From Flavobacterium sp. (lineage in GTDB: Bacteria > Bacteroidota > Bacteroidia > Flavobacteriales > Flavobacteriaceae): a stretch of 64,000 nt of DNA. The translations under genes were made by a program, and so were the position numbers. The DNA is taken from contig NZ_JAPZSU010000048.1 of assembly GCF_027531905.1 (NCBI RefSeq), positions 23,892 through 87,891 of the forward strand, given 5' to 3'. Numbering within the stretch: the stretch's first letter is position 1; each line of letters starts with the position of its first letter. Positions 47,447 through 56,968 of this stretch are shown one piece after another. Below the pieces are notes generated by a model. The model was not told where the DNA came from. It saw only the letters and a list, made by a program, of their open reading frames with translations, and searched no databases.

Positions 47447-49486
47447 TTATTGAAAATCGGCATCGGTTACGCCTTCGTTGATTTTTACCTCGGAGGTAGT
47501 AAGTTTAAGCTCTATTCCAATGTTCATTATTGTTGTATGTGGGAATTTTATTCCTTTAACTTCTTTGTAATCATTGAAAAAGGTTGTTTGAGTTCCTCTT
47601 TCAGAAGTTTTGCTTTCAGCGATTTTGAAGAAATTTACTGTATCATAATAAAGCGTTGATTGGCCATCTTTGATTGCGTAGGCATCTGTGTCGTTGATAG
47701 ATTCAATCCCTGCTAATGTAATGCTGGCTTTATCAAGTAAAGGTAATTCATCAAAAGGATTCATATCGGCTTTCTTTTCTTTAAACTCTTCGTTGGAGAG
47801 GTCTTTGCGTTGGCCTTGTTGAATCGCGTATCCTGATTTGTCTCCTAGTACTCGTTTCATCATAGTCATTCCTCCAGCCTTCATTTCTACACTCAATTTT
47901 TTGTCTGAGGTTATTTTTGAAGTCATCTCAACAGTTGTGCCTTGAACTGATCCAGAGGCAATAGTAACGATTGATTTTACCTTCTTTAAAGCCTCTTTCC
48001 CACCAATAGCTTTGATGTAGTTTTCTAGAACGCTTTTGGCAGTAACTCCAGCTGGAATTTCTTTTTTGGTTACTGGTTTTTCTACTGGATTACCATATTT
48101 ATCAAAAAAGAACAATGGCAATTTTAGTTTTTCTAATCCAGGTGTTACTTCGCTTGCTTTACCTACGATTACAATTCTGGTGTTGTCTAATAAAAAGTAT
48201 TTATTAGCTACACGAAGAATGTCCTCTGGTGTTACAGCATTGATGGTTTGGATGTATTTTTCGTAAAAATCGGCTGGCAATTGTTCTGTTTCAATGTTCA
48301 AAGCATAGCGCGCCACAGCTTGTGGTTTTTGAACTTGCATTACAAAACGACCAATGTATCCTGCTTTCACGTTTTTCAATACTTCGGCATCTACTTTTTC
48401 GGTTCTGATTTTTTTGATTTCTTTGATGAATTCTACTACGGCGCTGTCAGTAACGGCATTACGAACGGCAGAAGTAGCTACAAATTTGGTTACATATTTT
48501 CCGCTTCCAATTTCAGAACGCGCACCGTAAGTCCAAGCGTGTTTTTCTCTTAAATTCATATTTAAATACGAATTGAAATCACCACCCAAAATTTGATTAG
48601 CAATCACTGCTGGGAAAAAATCAGGGTCATTCATTTTTAAATTCAAAGTGTTGACCAATGAAATTTCGGATTGTACAGCATTTGGTACGTCTACCAAGTT
48701 GATTTGTAATTTGTCTACGTTTGGATTAGCGGTATAGCTTTCTTTGGTAATGGTTTTTTTCTCCCAAGCACCAAATAGCTTTTCAACAGCGGCTTTGGTT
48801 TCTTTGAATTTTACGTCTCCAATGATTACCAAATAAGCATTTTCTGGCACAAATCGAGCAGCGTAGTTGCTTTGAACATCTGCAAGTGTTACGTTTTTTA
48901 AAGTTTCTTCAGAAACATATTCACCAGAAGGATGATTTTTTCCAAAAGCTAGTACATCAACAACTCGGCTAGAAATTGCGGCTACACTTTTCTCGTTGGC
49001 TTTTAATCCTTCAATCATTTTCGCTTTGTCTTTGTCGAATTCTTCTTGTGTGAAAAGCGGGAACAAAGCGCCTTCAGCTAACAATTCTAAAACGCGTCCA
49101 GAATATTTAGATAGTGCACTTGCAGAAGCGCCTTGCGAAGAGAAGTTGATATTGGCGCCTAAGAAATCAATTTCTTCATTGAATACATCTTTTGGAGTTT
49201 TTTGACTTCCGTTACCTACTAGGCTACTAGTCAAATCATCAACTCCTTTTTTGTTGCCTTCGGCAAAAGGAGGATTGTCTAGCGTAAGGTTAAAAGAAAC
49301 ACGTGGAAGTTTATGATTTTCTACGACCATCACTTTTAGTCCATTTTTTAGAACAAAGCTTTCTGGCTTTTTGATTTGAACCATTGGAGAAGGTCCTGGC
49401 TTGGGTTGTGGTCTGTTTTGCGCTTGCATAATTCCTGTTACAAAGAATAGGGTTAAGAGGATGCTTATATTTTTCATAATGTTCAT
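47447..49486 (-). CDS. M16 peptidase-like protein, non-catalytic partner with extra C-terminal domain
   Basis: 679 residues. Signal peptide MNIMKNISILLTLFFVTGIMQAQ. Residues of about 35-460 form an M16 fold (FVLKNGLKVMVVENHKLPRVSFNLTL) but the zinc motif HxxEH is absent. The last 200 residues resemble outer-membrane lipoprotein-sorting-like domains (KAIGGKEALKKVKSIVTIASG). It follows the catalytic M16 gene by 6 bp, so the two probably form a heterodimeric periplasmic protease. Confidence 0.88.
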   Translation of the reverse strand: MNIMKNISILLTLFFVTGIMQAQNRPQPKPGPSPMVQIKKPESFVLKNGLKVMVVENHKLPRVSFNLTLDNPPFAEGNKKGVDDLTSSLVGNGSQKTPKDVFNEEIDFLGANINFSSQGASASALSKYSGRVLELLAEGALFPLFTQEEFDKDKAKMIEGLKANEKSVAAISSRVVDVLAFGKNHPSGEYVSEETLKNVTLADVQSNYAARFVPENAYLVIIGDVKFKETKAAVEKLFGAWEKKTITKESYTANPNVDKLQINLVDVPNAVQSEISLVNTLNLKMNDPDFFPAVIANQILGGDFNSYLNMNLREKHAWTYGARSEIGSGKYVTKFVATSAVRNAVTDSAVVEFIKEIKKIRTEKVDAEVLKNVKAGYIGRFVMQVQKPQAVARYALNIETEQLPADFYEKYIQTINAVTPEDILRVANKYFLLDNTRIVIVGKASEVTPGLEKLKLPLFFFDKYGNPVEKPVTKKEIPAGVTAKSVLENYIKAIGGKEALKKVKSIVTIASGSVQGTTVEMTSKITSDKKLSVEMKAGGMTMMKRVLGDKSGYAIQQGQRKDLSNEEFKEKKADMNPFDELPLLDKASITLAGIESINDTDAYAIKDGQSTLYYDTVNFFKIAESKTSERGTQTTFFNDYKEVKGIKFPHTTIMNIGIELKLTTSEVKINEGVTDADFQ

Positions 49487-49492
49487 ATCTTG

Positions 49493-50815
49493 TTATTTGG
49501 CCTTTTCAGCAGCTGGTACGTAATCTAAAACTAAACGTTGATTAGGATTTAAATACTTTTTGGCAACGTCTCTAATTTCTTCTCTTGTGATAGAGTGAAT
49601 CATTTCTATTTCTGTATTGATTAGGTTGATATCGCCATACAATAAATAATAGCTAGCCAAATTCTCGGCGATTCCTTCAATAGAGGAGTTAGAGCTTACA
49701 AAATTATTATCGAACTTGTTTTGTAATTTTTGGTAATCTTTCTCAGAGATTAATTCGGTTTGTAATTTTGTTATTTCTTCGTCAATTTCTTTTAAAATGT
49801 CTGTAGCGGTGTTTTTGCCCATTGGTAAACCATACAAAATATACATTCCGTAATCTTCTTGACTGTTGCTAAAAGCGCCAACTTGTAATGCGATTTTTTT
49901 GTCGTCTACAATTTTCTTGTACAATTTCGAGCTTTTACCATCACTTAAATAAGAAGAGATAAGGTCTAAAACGCGTGCATCTCTTGTTTTCATTGAAGGC
50001 GTTCTGTAAGCCGCTACAATAGCTGGAATTTGAATGTTGTTGTCTTCAAATTTGGCTTTTATAGTTTCGGTTATAGGTTCTTCGATGAATTGTTCTCTTT
50101 TGATTGGAGCTCCTTTTGGGATAGAACCAAAATATTGTGCAATCCATTTTTTGGCTTGGTCTTTTTTGAAATCTCCTGCAACAACTAAAACAGCATTATT
50201 AGGAATGTAGAATTTCTTGTTGAACGCTTGAAATTCTTCTAAAGTGGCAGCATCTAAATGCTCCATAGAGCCAATTGTTGCCCAACGGTAAGGGTGTTTT
50301 TTGAATAGGTTTTCTTTTACTACCGCTTGAAATCGGCCATAAGGTTGGTTATCCATTCGGGTTCTTTTTTCCTCTTTCACTACTTCGTTTTGCGTGTCCA
50401 CACCAATTTTGTTGATGACTGGGTGCAATAGTCTTTCGGATTCCATCCAAAGAGCTAGTTCTAAATTATTAGAAGGAAAAACTTCGTAATAATAGGTTCT
50501 ATCGTCTGATGTATTGGCGTTGTTCACGCCTCCGTTAGCAGTTACAATCTTGAACCATTCTCCGCGTTTGATGTTTTCAGTTCCTTCAAATAACAAATGT
50601 TCGAAGAAGTGAGCAAAACCAGTGCGATCTGGTTTTTCGTCTTTGGATCCTACGTGATACATTACTGAAGTGATTGCTACAGGAGCAGACGGATCTTGGT
50701 GCAAGATAACGTGCATTCCATTGTCTAAGTCGTATTCTTCAAACGCTACTTTTTGAGCTGAGGCAACGCCTCCAAGCATCAATACGCTACTCAAAGCCAT
50801 TATTGTTTTTTTCAT
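49493..50815 (-). CDS. M16 zinc metalloprotease, catalytic subunit
   Basis: 440 residues. Signal peptide MKKTIMALSSVLMLGGVASAQ. The inverted zinc motif HFFEH is present (GFAHFFEHLLFEGTEN), with the downstream Glu supplied in EVVKEEKRTRMDNQ. It has two M16 half-domains. It resembles bacterial insulinase/processing-peptidase pairs in which one subunit is catalytic and the other helps hold the substrate. Confidence 0.93.
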   Translation of the reverse strand: MKKTIMALSSVLMLGGVASAQKVAFEEYDLDNGMHVILHQDPSAPVAITSVMYHVGSKDEKPDRTGFAHFFEHLLFEGTENIKRGEWFKIVTANGGVNNANTSDDRTYYYEVFPSNNLELALWMESERLLHPVINKIGVDTQNEVVKEEKRTRMDNQPYGRFQAVVKENLFKKHPYRWATIGSMEHLDAATLEEFQAFNKKFYIPNNAVLVVAGDFKKDQAKKWIAQYFGSIPKGAPIKREQFIEEPITETIKAKFEDNNIQIPAIVAAYRTPSMKTRDARVLDLISSYLSDGKSSKLYKKIVDDKKIALQVGAFSNSQEDYGMYILYGLPMGKNTATDILKEIDEEITKLQTELISEKDYQKLQNKFDNNFVSSNSSIEGIAENLASYYLLYGDINLINTEIEMIHSITREEIRDVAKKYLNPNQRLVLDYVPAAEKAK

Positions 50816-51004
50816 AAAGTTTATAAAAGTTTTGTTTTTGCATTAGTTCAGGTTCTGTAATAAATGTTACACCAAATGTACTTTATTTTAGTCTTTATTG
50901 TAAATAGAATCTTGTTTTTGCATGATTTTAACATTAGTTCAAACCTTGTAAACAGCTTAAAAATCAGAGGAAAATAGGGTTAGAAATATTTTTTAAGCAT
51001 TAGA

Positions 51005-51034
51005 TTGCAGGATTAATATTTAGTTGTATATTTG
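51005..51034 (+). promoter_or_regulatory. Promoter of rplU-rpmA
   Basis: TTG (51005-51007), exactly 19 bp, TATATTTG (51027-51034), then CAACC. It is an ideal match to the Bacteroidota consensus, about 30 bp before rplU. Confidence 0.8.
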
Positions 51035-51064
51035 CAACCTTAAAAATCAATAAATCAATTTGGT

Positions 51065-51493
51065 ATGTATGCAATCGTAGAGATAGCAGGGCAACAATTC
51101 AAAGTAAGCAAAGACTTAAAGGTTTATGTTCACCGTTTGACTAATGAAGAAGGTTCAAAAGTTTCTTTTGACAAAGTTCTTTTATTAGATGATAATGGAA
51201 ATGTAACTTTAGGCGCCCCAGCTATAGAAGGTGCTTCAGTAGAAGCTAAAGTGTTACAACACTTAAAAGGAGATAAAGTTATCGTTTTCAAAAAGAAAAG
51301 AAGAAAAGGATACAAAAAAAGAAATGGTCACAGACAATATCTTACTCAAATTGTAATTGAAGGTATTACTGCAGCAGGAACAGCTAAAAAAGCAGCTCCA
51401 AAAAAAGCAGCTGTTGAAGCAACCACTGAAGAAGCGCCAGCTCCTAAAGTAAAAAAAGCTCCAAAAGCTAAAAAAGAAGATACAAAAGAATAA
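51065..51493 (+). CDS. rplU: Ribosomal protein L21
   Basis: 142 residues. The L21 core, about 100 residues, starts MYAIVEIAGQQFKV and includes KKKRRKGYKKRNGHRQYLTQI. A C-terminal tail of about 40 residues is rich in Ala, Lys, Pro and Glu, an extension also known in other Bacteroidota. It binds 23S rRNA in the large subunit. rpmA follows by 24 bp. Confidence 0.96.
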   Translation: MYAIVEIAGQQFKVSKDLKVYVHRLTNEEGSKVSFDKVLLLDDNGNVTLGAPAIEGASVEAKVLQHLKGDKVIVFKKKRRKGYKKRNGHRQYLTQIVIEGITAAGTAKKAAPKKAAVEATTEEAPAPKVKKAPKAKKEDTKE

Positions 51494-51517
51494 TAACAAT
51501 ATTAAAACCAATACGTC

Positions 51518-51778
51518 ATGGCTCACAAGAAAGGTGTCGGTAGTTCTAAGAATGGTAGAGAATCAGAATCAAAACGTTTAGGCGTTAAGATTTTTGGTGG
51601 TCAAGCTGCTATTGCTGGGAACATCATCGTAAGACAAAGAGGTTCTAAACACAATCCAGGTGAAAATGTTTACATCAGTAAAGATCACACCCTACACGCA
51701 AGAGTAGACGGAGTTGTAAAGTTCCAAAAGAAAAAAGATAATAAATCATATGTTTCTGTACTTCCATTTGAAGCATAA
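51518..51778 (+). CDS. rpmA: Ribosomal protein L27
   Basis: 86 residues, full length: [40 protein letters not shown]. The N-terminus starts directly with AHKKG, without the cleavable leader of Firmicutes. It reaches into the peptidyl transferase centre. Co-transcribed with rplU. Confidence 0.97.
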   Translation: MAHKKGVGSSKNGRESESKRLGVKIFGGQAAIAGNIIVRQRGSKHNPGENVYISKDHTLHARVDGVVKFQKKKDNKSYVSVLPFEA

Positions 51779-51801
51779 GCAATAGGATTATAATTATTAC
51801 A

Positions 51802-51836
51802 AAGCCTGTCAATCAAGAATTGACAGGCTTTTCTTT
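51802..51836 (+). terminator. Terminator after rpmA
   Basis: AAGCCTGTCAAT, loop CAAG, ATTGACAGGCTT and a T-rich tract. It also lies right next to the stop of the convergent patatin gene. Confidence 0.88.
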
Positions 51837-51837
51837 T

Positions 51838-54207
51838 TTATGATGGATTGAATAATAGTCCTATGCTAAAAAACAATTTTAACTTATTGTTGTTCACCCA
51901 AGAAGTATCGAAAATGATAGGCCCTAAAAAGGTATTATACGAAATGGTAGCACCACTAGAGAACAGTATACTTGTGGCATCATAATCTTGCCATTTGCCT
52001 TTTGGTGCATAAAAATTACTTTTAAAATCATTAAAACTTTTAAACCCAACTGTTGCTAAATCTATATGCGGAATTAAATACACTTTAGACGTAAGATTAG
52101 CCTGAAGACTTAGATTTACTTTTATAAATTGACTTACATTGAGTTCGTTTTCTTGTAAACCTGTAAAAGTTACACTATTCTTCAAGGGATTTGCGGTGTA
52201 ACCACCAATGAAATACTTAGACGCATACCCAAACTGAGCAGTAGAAATCTGATGAGATTGTATTTGATCTTCAAATAAAAATCCTGCACTAGCTTCCATA
52301 ATGAGTACTTTGTCTTTTATAGGAATTCTATTTTCGTAGTTAAAATTGAATTTAGTAAAGGGATTCAGACTCCCACTAAAGTTTTGAACGGTATTATTAG
52401 TGTAGTTGATATCAACATCTTGATGAATAGAACGTGACAATTCTACTTGTAATTTATTTCCTGTTGAGGCAAAAAACACCTTGTTTAGGTTGTCCGTATA
52501 ATAATGAACATTCATTTCTATTTGATTTAGATAGTAGCTACTTAAAGTAAATACAGTATTAAAGCCGGGATCTGTTTTTGGTTTCAAATGTGTATAATGA
52601 TAGTTTAGCCCAAAGCCAAAATAACTCTTCAAAGAATTTATATTTCTATTAATTTGATTATCAAAATAAAGTGAATTAAATTGTATATTATCAGCTTTTT
52701 TGCGTTGAATATATACATCCTGAGTTAAGCGTTGACCATACATTTCTGAGCGCCACCACCATTTTTTGTCTTTACCAAAAATAGTTTGATACTGGAGCCT
52801 GATTCTGGGTTGTTGCGCAATATCTCCTGTAATTAGAACTCGGGAAGACTCTCCTAGTAAATTCCTTCCAGTATAGTTGATAATGGCTCCAAAACCGCGA
52901 AAAGTATCAAAATGCAAAGAGGCTTTAATTTGATTTTTATAGTATTCAGAAGCATTGAGTTGTAGATGGGTTTTGTTGTCTTTTGAAAAAGTGGTGTAAT
53001 TGATTTGATTGAACAAATTGGTTCCCATTGCTTTTCTAACTCCTTCAGCTATGTCTTCTATGGTATATTTGTTGTTTGTTCTTATACCAGAACGTTTTTC
53101 AACCAACTTAAGATTAGCATCACTAAAATTCTTATAAACAATAGTATCCAACATAAACTCTCGATCTATAGTGGGGAGTTGTGGTTTATTTACAGGAAAA
53201 GCTTTTAGTCTTTCAGCCAATGCCTTTAAAGCAAGTATATTTTGCTTCGTGGCAATTTTGCCCTCTTTATAAATTTCTTTACTCGCGTCAAAATCGCCAG
53301 TTGAATAAGTTAAATTGGGATAATGACTAAACAATATATCACAAAGTTTTTTGTTTTCATCATTCTTTAAATTACTAGTTAACATGGCTGATTGAAAAAT
53401 AAGTGTCGAGAGATTTTCAAGTTTTTCAATAGTTACTTTATCATCACCAACATCGCTCCCAATAATAATGTCTGCTCCCATGTTTTTGGCAATATCTGTT
53501 GGAAAATTGTCTAACATTCCACCATCTACCAAAATAGTATTTTGGTAAGGTACAGGCTTGAATACTCCTGGAATAGACATACTCGCTCTCATCGCTAATG
53601 CAATGGAACCCTCATCAAGTATAACCGCTTTTCCGTTCAAAATATCGGTTGCCATTGCTCTATACGGAATCGGCAATTTATCAAAATTAGAAATGTTATA
53701 AGCGGGATAAGTGATTAGTGATAGGAACTCTCTAAGATTTTGGTCATTTAATAAGGAAGATTTAATGATAGGTTTGTAATTTTTGACATCGATGTCGATT
53801 AAGTAGCGACTGAATTCACTCATTTCTTCTACACTAACATTATTTAGAGACACCTTCCCTCCCAACAATTCATCCCAACGAGCATTATTCGCAATTTTGG
53901 CAATACTATCTCCTGAATAGCCCATAGCATATAATCCCCCAACAATACTTCCCATACTCGTTCCTATTACTAAATCAGGAACTATCCCCAACGAATCTAA
54001 AGCCTGAATTACAGGAATATGCGCAATTCCTTTGGCTCCACCACCACTAAGTACTAAAGCTACTTTTGGCTTTTTATTCTGCGAAAAGTGATGTTGTGGC
54101 ATTGCCAATAATACTATTAATAAGAAAAAAGACAGCCAATGCGACTTGAAATTTAGCTGGTTCAAAGTAAAAGTATGGAATCGGAAGTACTTATTTTTAT
54201 ATCTCAT
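51838..54207 (-). CDS. Patatin-like phospholipase fused to a beta-barrel (PlpD-like, type Vd)
   Basis: 789 residues. A signal-anchor-like segment lies at about 24-42. The patatin domain (about 48-310) has GGGAKG oxyanion hole, nucleophile elbow GTSMG and the catalytic Asp in VDGGMLDNFP. A POTRA-like stretch (about 345-425) leads to an Omp85/BamA-type barrel ending in FSIGLLFNPS. This layout matches type Vd autotransporters such as PlpD, with lipase activity directed at phospholipids. Whether the lipase is released or stays at the membrane cannot be seen. Confidence 0.9.
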   Translation of the reverse strand: MRYKNKYFRFHTFTLNQLNFKSHWLSFFLLIVLLAMPQHHFSQNKKPKVALVLSGGGAKGIAHIPVIQALDSLGIVPDLVIGTSMGSIVGGLYAMGYSGDSIAKIANNARWDELLGGKVSLNNVSVEEMSEFSRYLIDIDVKNYKPIIKSSLLNDQNLREFLSLITYPAYNISNFDKLPIPYRAMATDILNGKAVILDEGSIALAMRASMSIPGVFKPVPYQNTILVDGGMLDNFPTDIAKNMGADIIIGSDVGDDKVTIEKLENLSTLIFQSAMLTSNLKNDENKKLCDILFSHYPNLTYSTGDFDASKEIYKEGKIATKQNILALKALAERLKAFPVNKPQLPTIDREFMLDTIVYKNFSDANLKLVEKRSGIRTNNKYTIEDIAEGVRKAMGTNLFNQINYTTFSKDNKTHLQLNASEYYKNQIKASLHFDTFRGFGAIINYTGRNLLGESSRVLITGDIAQQPRIRLQYQTIFGKDKKWWWRSEMYGQRLTQDVYIQRKKADNIQFNSLYFDNQINRNINSLKSYFGFGLNYHYTHLKPKTDPGFNTVFTLSSYYLNQIEMNVHYYTDNLNKVFFASTGNKLQVELSRSIHQDVDINYTNNTVQNFSGSLNPFTKFNFNYENRIPIKDKVLIMEASAGFLFEDQIQSHQISTAQFGYASKYFIGGYTANPLKNSVTFTGLQENELNVSQFIKVNLSLQANLTSKVYLIPHIDLATVGFKSFNDFKSNFYAPKGKWQDYDATSILFSSGATISYNTFLGPIIFDTSWVNNNKLKLFFSIGLLFNPS

Positions 54208-54394
54208 ATTTTGAATACCAATAGGTTAGCAAACTCATTTTTTTTGTTGCCTTCTAAAATACTAAATAAGAATAACAAACAAACATTCTTCTTTTGTTAA
54301 AATTTTGATAGTTTGATGGTTGATGATTTTTTACTAATTTTTAATCAATTTTTTTTTAGTCAGAATGTAAGACTACATTAAAAAAGTGTTGCAA

Positions 54395-54424
54395 AAAGAA
54401 AACCCTCACATTTCTGCAAGGGAT
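54395..54424 (-). terminator. Probable terminator after ahcY
   Basis: On the minus strand CCCTTGCA-GAAA-TGTGAGGG (with G-U pairs) followed by TTTTCTTTTT. It lies about 35 bp after the ahcY stop. Confidence 0.6.
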
Positions 54425-54456
54425 TTATCTTAATTCTTTGTACTAAAATCTTAATA

Positions 54457-55773
54457 CTAATATCTGTAATATTCAGGCTTAAATGGGCCTTGAACTTCAA
54501 CACCAATATATTCAGCTTGATCTTGACGTAAAGTCTCCAATTCAACACCTAATTTAGCTAAGTGTAACATCGCCACTTTTTCATCTAAATGTTTTGGTAA
54601 CATGTACACTTCATTTTTGTAAGCAGCACTATTTTTCCACAATTCGATTTGAGCCAATGTTTGGTTGGTGAATGAGTTACTCATTACAAAACTTGGGTGA
54701 CCTGTAGCACAACCAAGGTTTACCAAACGACCTTCTGCCAAAATGATGATGTCATTACCGTTGATAGTATATTTGTCAACTTGTGGTTTGATTTCGATTT
54801 TCGAAGCACCGTGGTTTTTGTTCAACCAAGCCATATCAATTTCGTTATCAAAGTGTCCGATGTTACAAACGATCGTTTTGTCTTTCATTTTTTCAAAATG
54901 AGAACCCAAAACGATGTCTTTGTTTCCAGTTGTAGTAATAATGATATCAGCTGTAGCGATAACAGTATCTAATTTTTTAACTTCAAAACCGTCCATTGCA
55001 GCTTGTAAAGCACAAATTGGATCAATTTCAGTAACCGTTACAATAGAGCCAGCACCTCTAAAAGAAGCAGCTGTTCCTTTACCCACATCACCATATCCAC
55101 AAACGATTACTCTTTTTCCAGCCAACATAATATCGGTAGCACGACGAACGGCATCAACTGCAGATTCTTTACAACCGTATTTGTTGTCAAATTTAGATTT
55201 AGTAACCGAGTCGTTTACGTTGATCGCTGGCATTGGTAATGTTCCCGCTTTTACTCTTTCATATAATCTGTGAACACCAGTAGTAGTTTCTTCAGACAAT
55301 CCTTTAATTCCAGCAACTAATTCTGGGTAACGATCAATAACCATATTAGTCAAATCTCCACCGTCATCCAAAATCATATTCAATGGTTTTCTGTCTTCAC
55401 CAAAGAACAACGTTTGCTCAATACACCAGTCAAAAGACTCTTCGTCAAGACCTTTCCAAGCATACACCTGAATTCCAGCAGCAGCAATAGCAGCAGCAGC
55501 CTGATCTTGAGTAGAAAAAATGTTACAAGAACTCCAAGTCACTTCAGCTCCAAGCGCAATCAAAGTCTCGATCAAAACCGCAGTCTGAATCGTCATGTGT
55601 AAACATCCTGCAATACGAGCTCCCTTCAAAGGTTGTTCGTCTTTGTATTCTGCACGAAGCGCCATCAATCCTGGCATTTCAGCTTCTGCTAATTCAATTT
55701 CTTTTCTTCCCCAAGCTGCTAAGGAAATGTCTTTCACTTTGTAAGCCACAAAAGGCATAGTTGCTGTACTCAT
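54457..55773 (-). CDS. ahcY: S-adenosylhomocysteine hydrolase
   Basis: 438 residues, normal length. NAD-binding loop [18 protein letters not shown], catalytic region [20 protein letters not shown] and the C-terminal tail PFKPEYYRY that reaches the neighbouring subunit. It splits S-adenosylhomocysteine into adenosine and homocysteine, pulling methyl-transfer reactions forward. It has its own promoter. Confidence 0.98.
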   Translation of the reverse strand: MSTATMPFVAYKVKDISLAAWGRKEIELAEAEMPGLMALRAEYKDEQPLKGARIAGCLHMTIQTAVLIETLIALGAEVTWSSCNIFSTQDQAAAAIAAAGIQVYAWKGLDEESFDWCIEQTLFFGEDRKPLNMILDDGGDLTNMVIDRYPELVAGIKGLSEETTTGVHRLYERVKAGTLPMPAINVNDSVTKSKFDNKYGCKESAVDAVRRATDIMLAGKRVIVCGYGDVGKGTAASFRGAGSIVTVTEIDPICALQAAMDGFEVKKLDTVIATADIIITTTGNKDIVLGSHFEKMKDKTIVCNIGHFDNEIDMAWLNKNHGASKIEIKPQVDKYTINGNDIIILAEGRLVNLGCATGHPSFVMSNSFTNQTLAQIELWKNSAAYKNEVYMLPKHLDEKVAMLHLAKLGVELETLRQDQAEYIGVEVQGPFKPEYYRY

Positions 55774-55804
55774 TTATAGTATATTTGTATATTGAAATTT
55801 TTTG

Positions 55805-55837
55805 CAAATTTACGTAATAAGTTTAGAAATAAACCAA
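55805..55837 (-). promoter_or_regulatory. Promoter of ahcY
   Basis: On the minus strand TTG (55835-55837), 22-bp spacer and TAAATTTG (55805-55812). The box itself is an exact TAnnTTTG match; the spacing is a little long. Confidence 0.6.
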
Positions 55838-55930
55838 TTTCTTTGAGAATTGTGAATTGTTTAATTCCTTAAGCGTTAGAATTTTAAATGCCTTGTCAAT
55901 TGCACATACAAAGTTGGTCAACTATAAGGA

Positions 55931-56006
55931 GCTAATCCTGCTGTCCACTATATCTTGTATGGCGAACCCCGCCATACAAGGATGCCGTTCCCATCAGGGC
56001 TAGGCA
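55931..56006. repeat. REP-like hairpin element, copy B
   Basis: Same outer sequence as the copy at 45738-45813 (ATCCTGCTG...ATCTT, GGATGCC..TCCCATCAGGGCTA). The inner stem is GTATGGCG/CGCCATAC around the same AACCC loop. The outer arms TAATCCTGCTG and CATCAGGGCTA also pair. It fills most of the gap between ahcY and the phosphopantetheinyl transferase gene. Confidence 0.7.
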
Positions 56007-56069
56007 ATGTGCTAAACGACAAGAGAATTGTATTCAAAAACCAAACCATAAACGACACCTTATTTACAA

Positions 56070-56720
56070 ATGCCGTTATTCAAAACCATCCAGTATAACC
56101 AAGAAACCACACTTTACGTTTGGCACATTACCGAGACGTTCTCGGATTTATACGAACAAGTACACTTGAACACGATTAGCACCCAGCGACTCAACGGAAT
56201 GAAGTCGCAACTGCATCAGCGTGCCTTTTTGAGTGTTAGAAAACTACTAGCCGAAGCAGGCTATACCGACTTTGATTTGTTTTATGACAAATCTGGCAAG
56301 CCTCATTTGAACGATAACAAATACATATCCATAACTCATTCACACGAATTCGCGGCCATCATCATAAGTAATCAAACTGTTGGGATTGATATCGAATTGC
56401 AACGAGAAAAAATCCTTCGCATCGCCGATAAATTTGTCGATACTGCTGAGTTATCTCGACTGCAAAGCTTCTCAACGGAATATTATATTCGCAAGTTAAC
56501 CGTAAAATGGGGCGCCAAAGAAGCCATTTTTAAAATATGCAACGAGAAAGGCATTAGTTTTAAGAACCACATCAAAGTCAGTCCATTTGAATTAGACCAA
56601 AAAAAAACCACGGCCATTTTGGATTTCGAAAAAAAGCAGCAATGGTTTACTATTTGTTTTGATGAGTTCGATTCTTTTACTTTAGTTTATGCTTTTGAAA
56701 ATAATTATATTTGTATATAA
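56070..56720 (+). CDS. 4'-phosphopantetheinyl transferase (Sfp-like)
   Basis: 216 residues. Motifs VGIDIELQREKI (Mg-binding Asp and Glu) and KWGAKEAIFKI are typical of the Sfp/AcpS superfamily. It attaches the phosphopantetheine arm of CoA to acyl or peptidyl carrier proteins. No carrier protein is nearby. A candidate promoter for the next genes (TATATTTG, 56706-56713) lies at the end of this gene. Confidence 0.9.
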   Translation: MPLFKTIQYNQETTLYVWHITETFSDLYEQVHLNTISTQRLNGMKSQLHQRAFLSVRKLLAEAGYTDFDLFYDKSGKPHLNDNKYISITHSHEFAAIIISNQTVGIDIELQREKILRIADKFVDTAELSRLQSFSTEYYIRKLTVKWGAKEAIFKICNEKGISFKNHIKVSPFELDQKKTTAILDFEKKQQWFTICFDEFDSFTLVYAFENNYICI

Positions 56721-56800
56721 TAAAATCAGTTTATTTGGTCTCAAAACCCAAAAAGAATACGAAATTCCATCTGAACTAAAAAACAACAAAAAACTAACAC

Positions 56801-56968
56801 ATGAAAACTCTAGTTAAAAAGACTGTTTTTAAATCTAATGATGAGGTTATTGAATTGATGTTGGAAAGCAAAAAGCAATCTAAAATCGAAAGTCAAGAAC
56901 GCTATAATACCGAAGAGTTTCAAGAGATTTTGAAAAAGTTACGCCAGTTGAAAAAAGAAAAAAAATGA
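56801..56968 (+). CDS. Small basic protein, 55 residues, upstream partner of the DUF6169 gene
   Basis: Not recognised. ATG 56801 gives MKTLVKKTVFKSNDEVIELM and 35 further residues, ending in LKKLRQLKKEKK. A short beta-like start is followed by helical, strongly charged sequence (many Lys and Glu). The stop overlaps the next gene's start as ATGA. Size, charge and coupling resemble antitoxin genes, but no known antitoxin motif is seen. Confidence 0.65.
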   Translation: MKTLVKKTVFKSNDEVIELMLESKKQSKIESQERYNTEEFQEILKKLRQLKKEKK

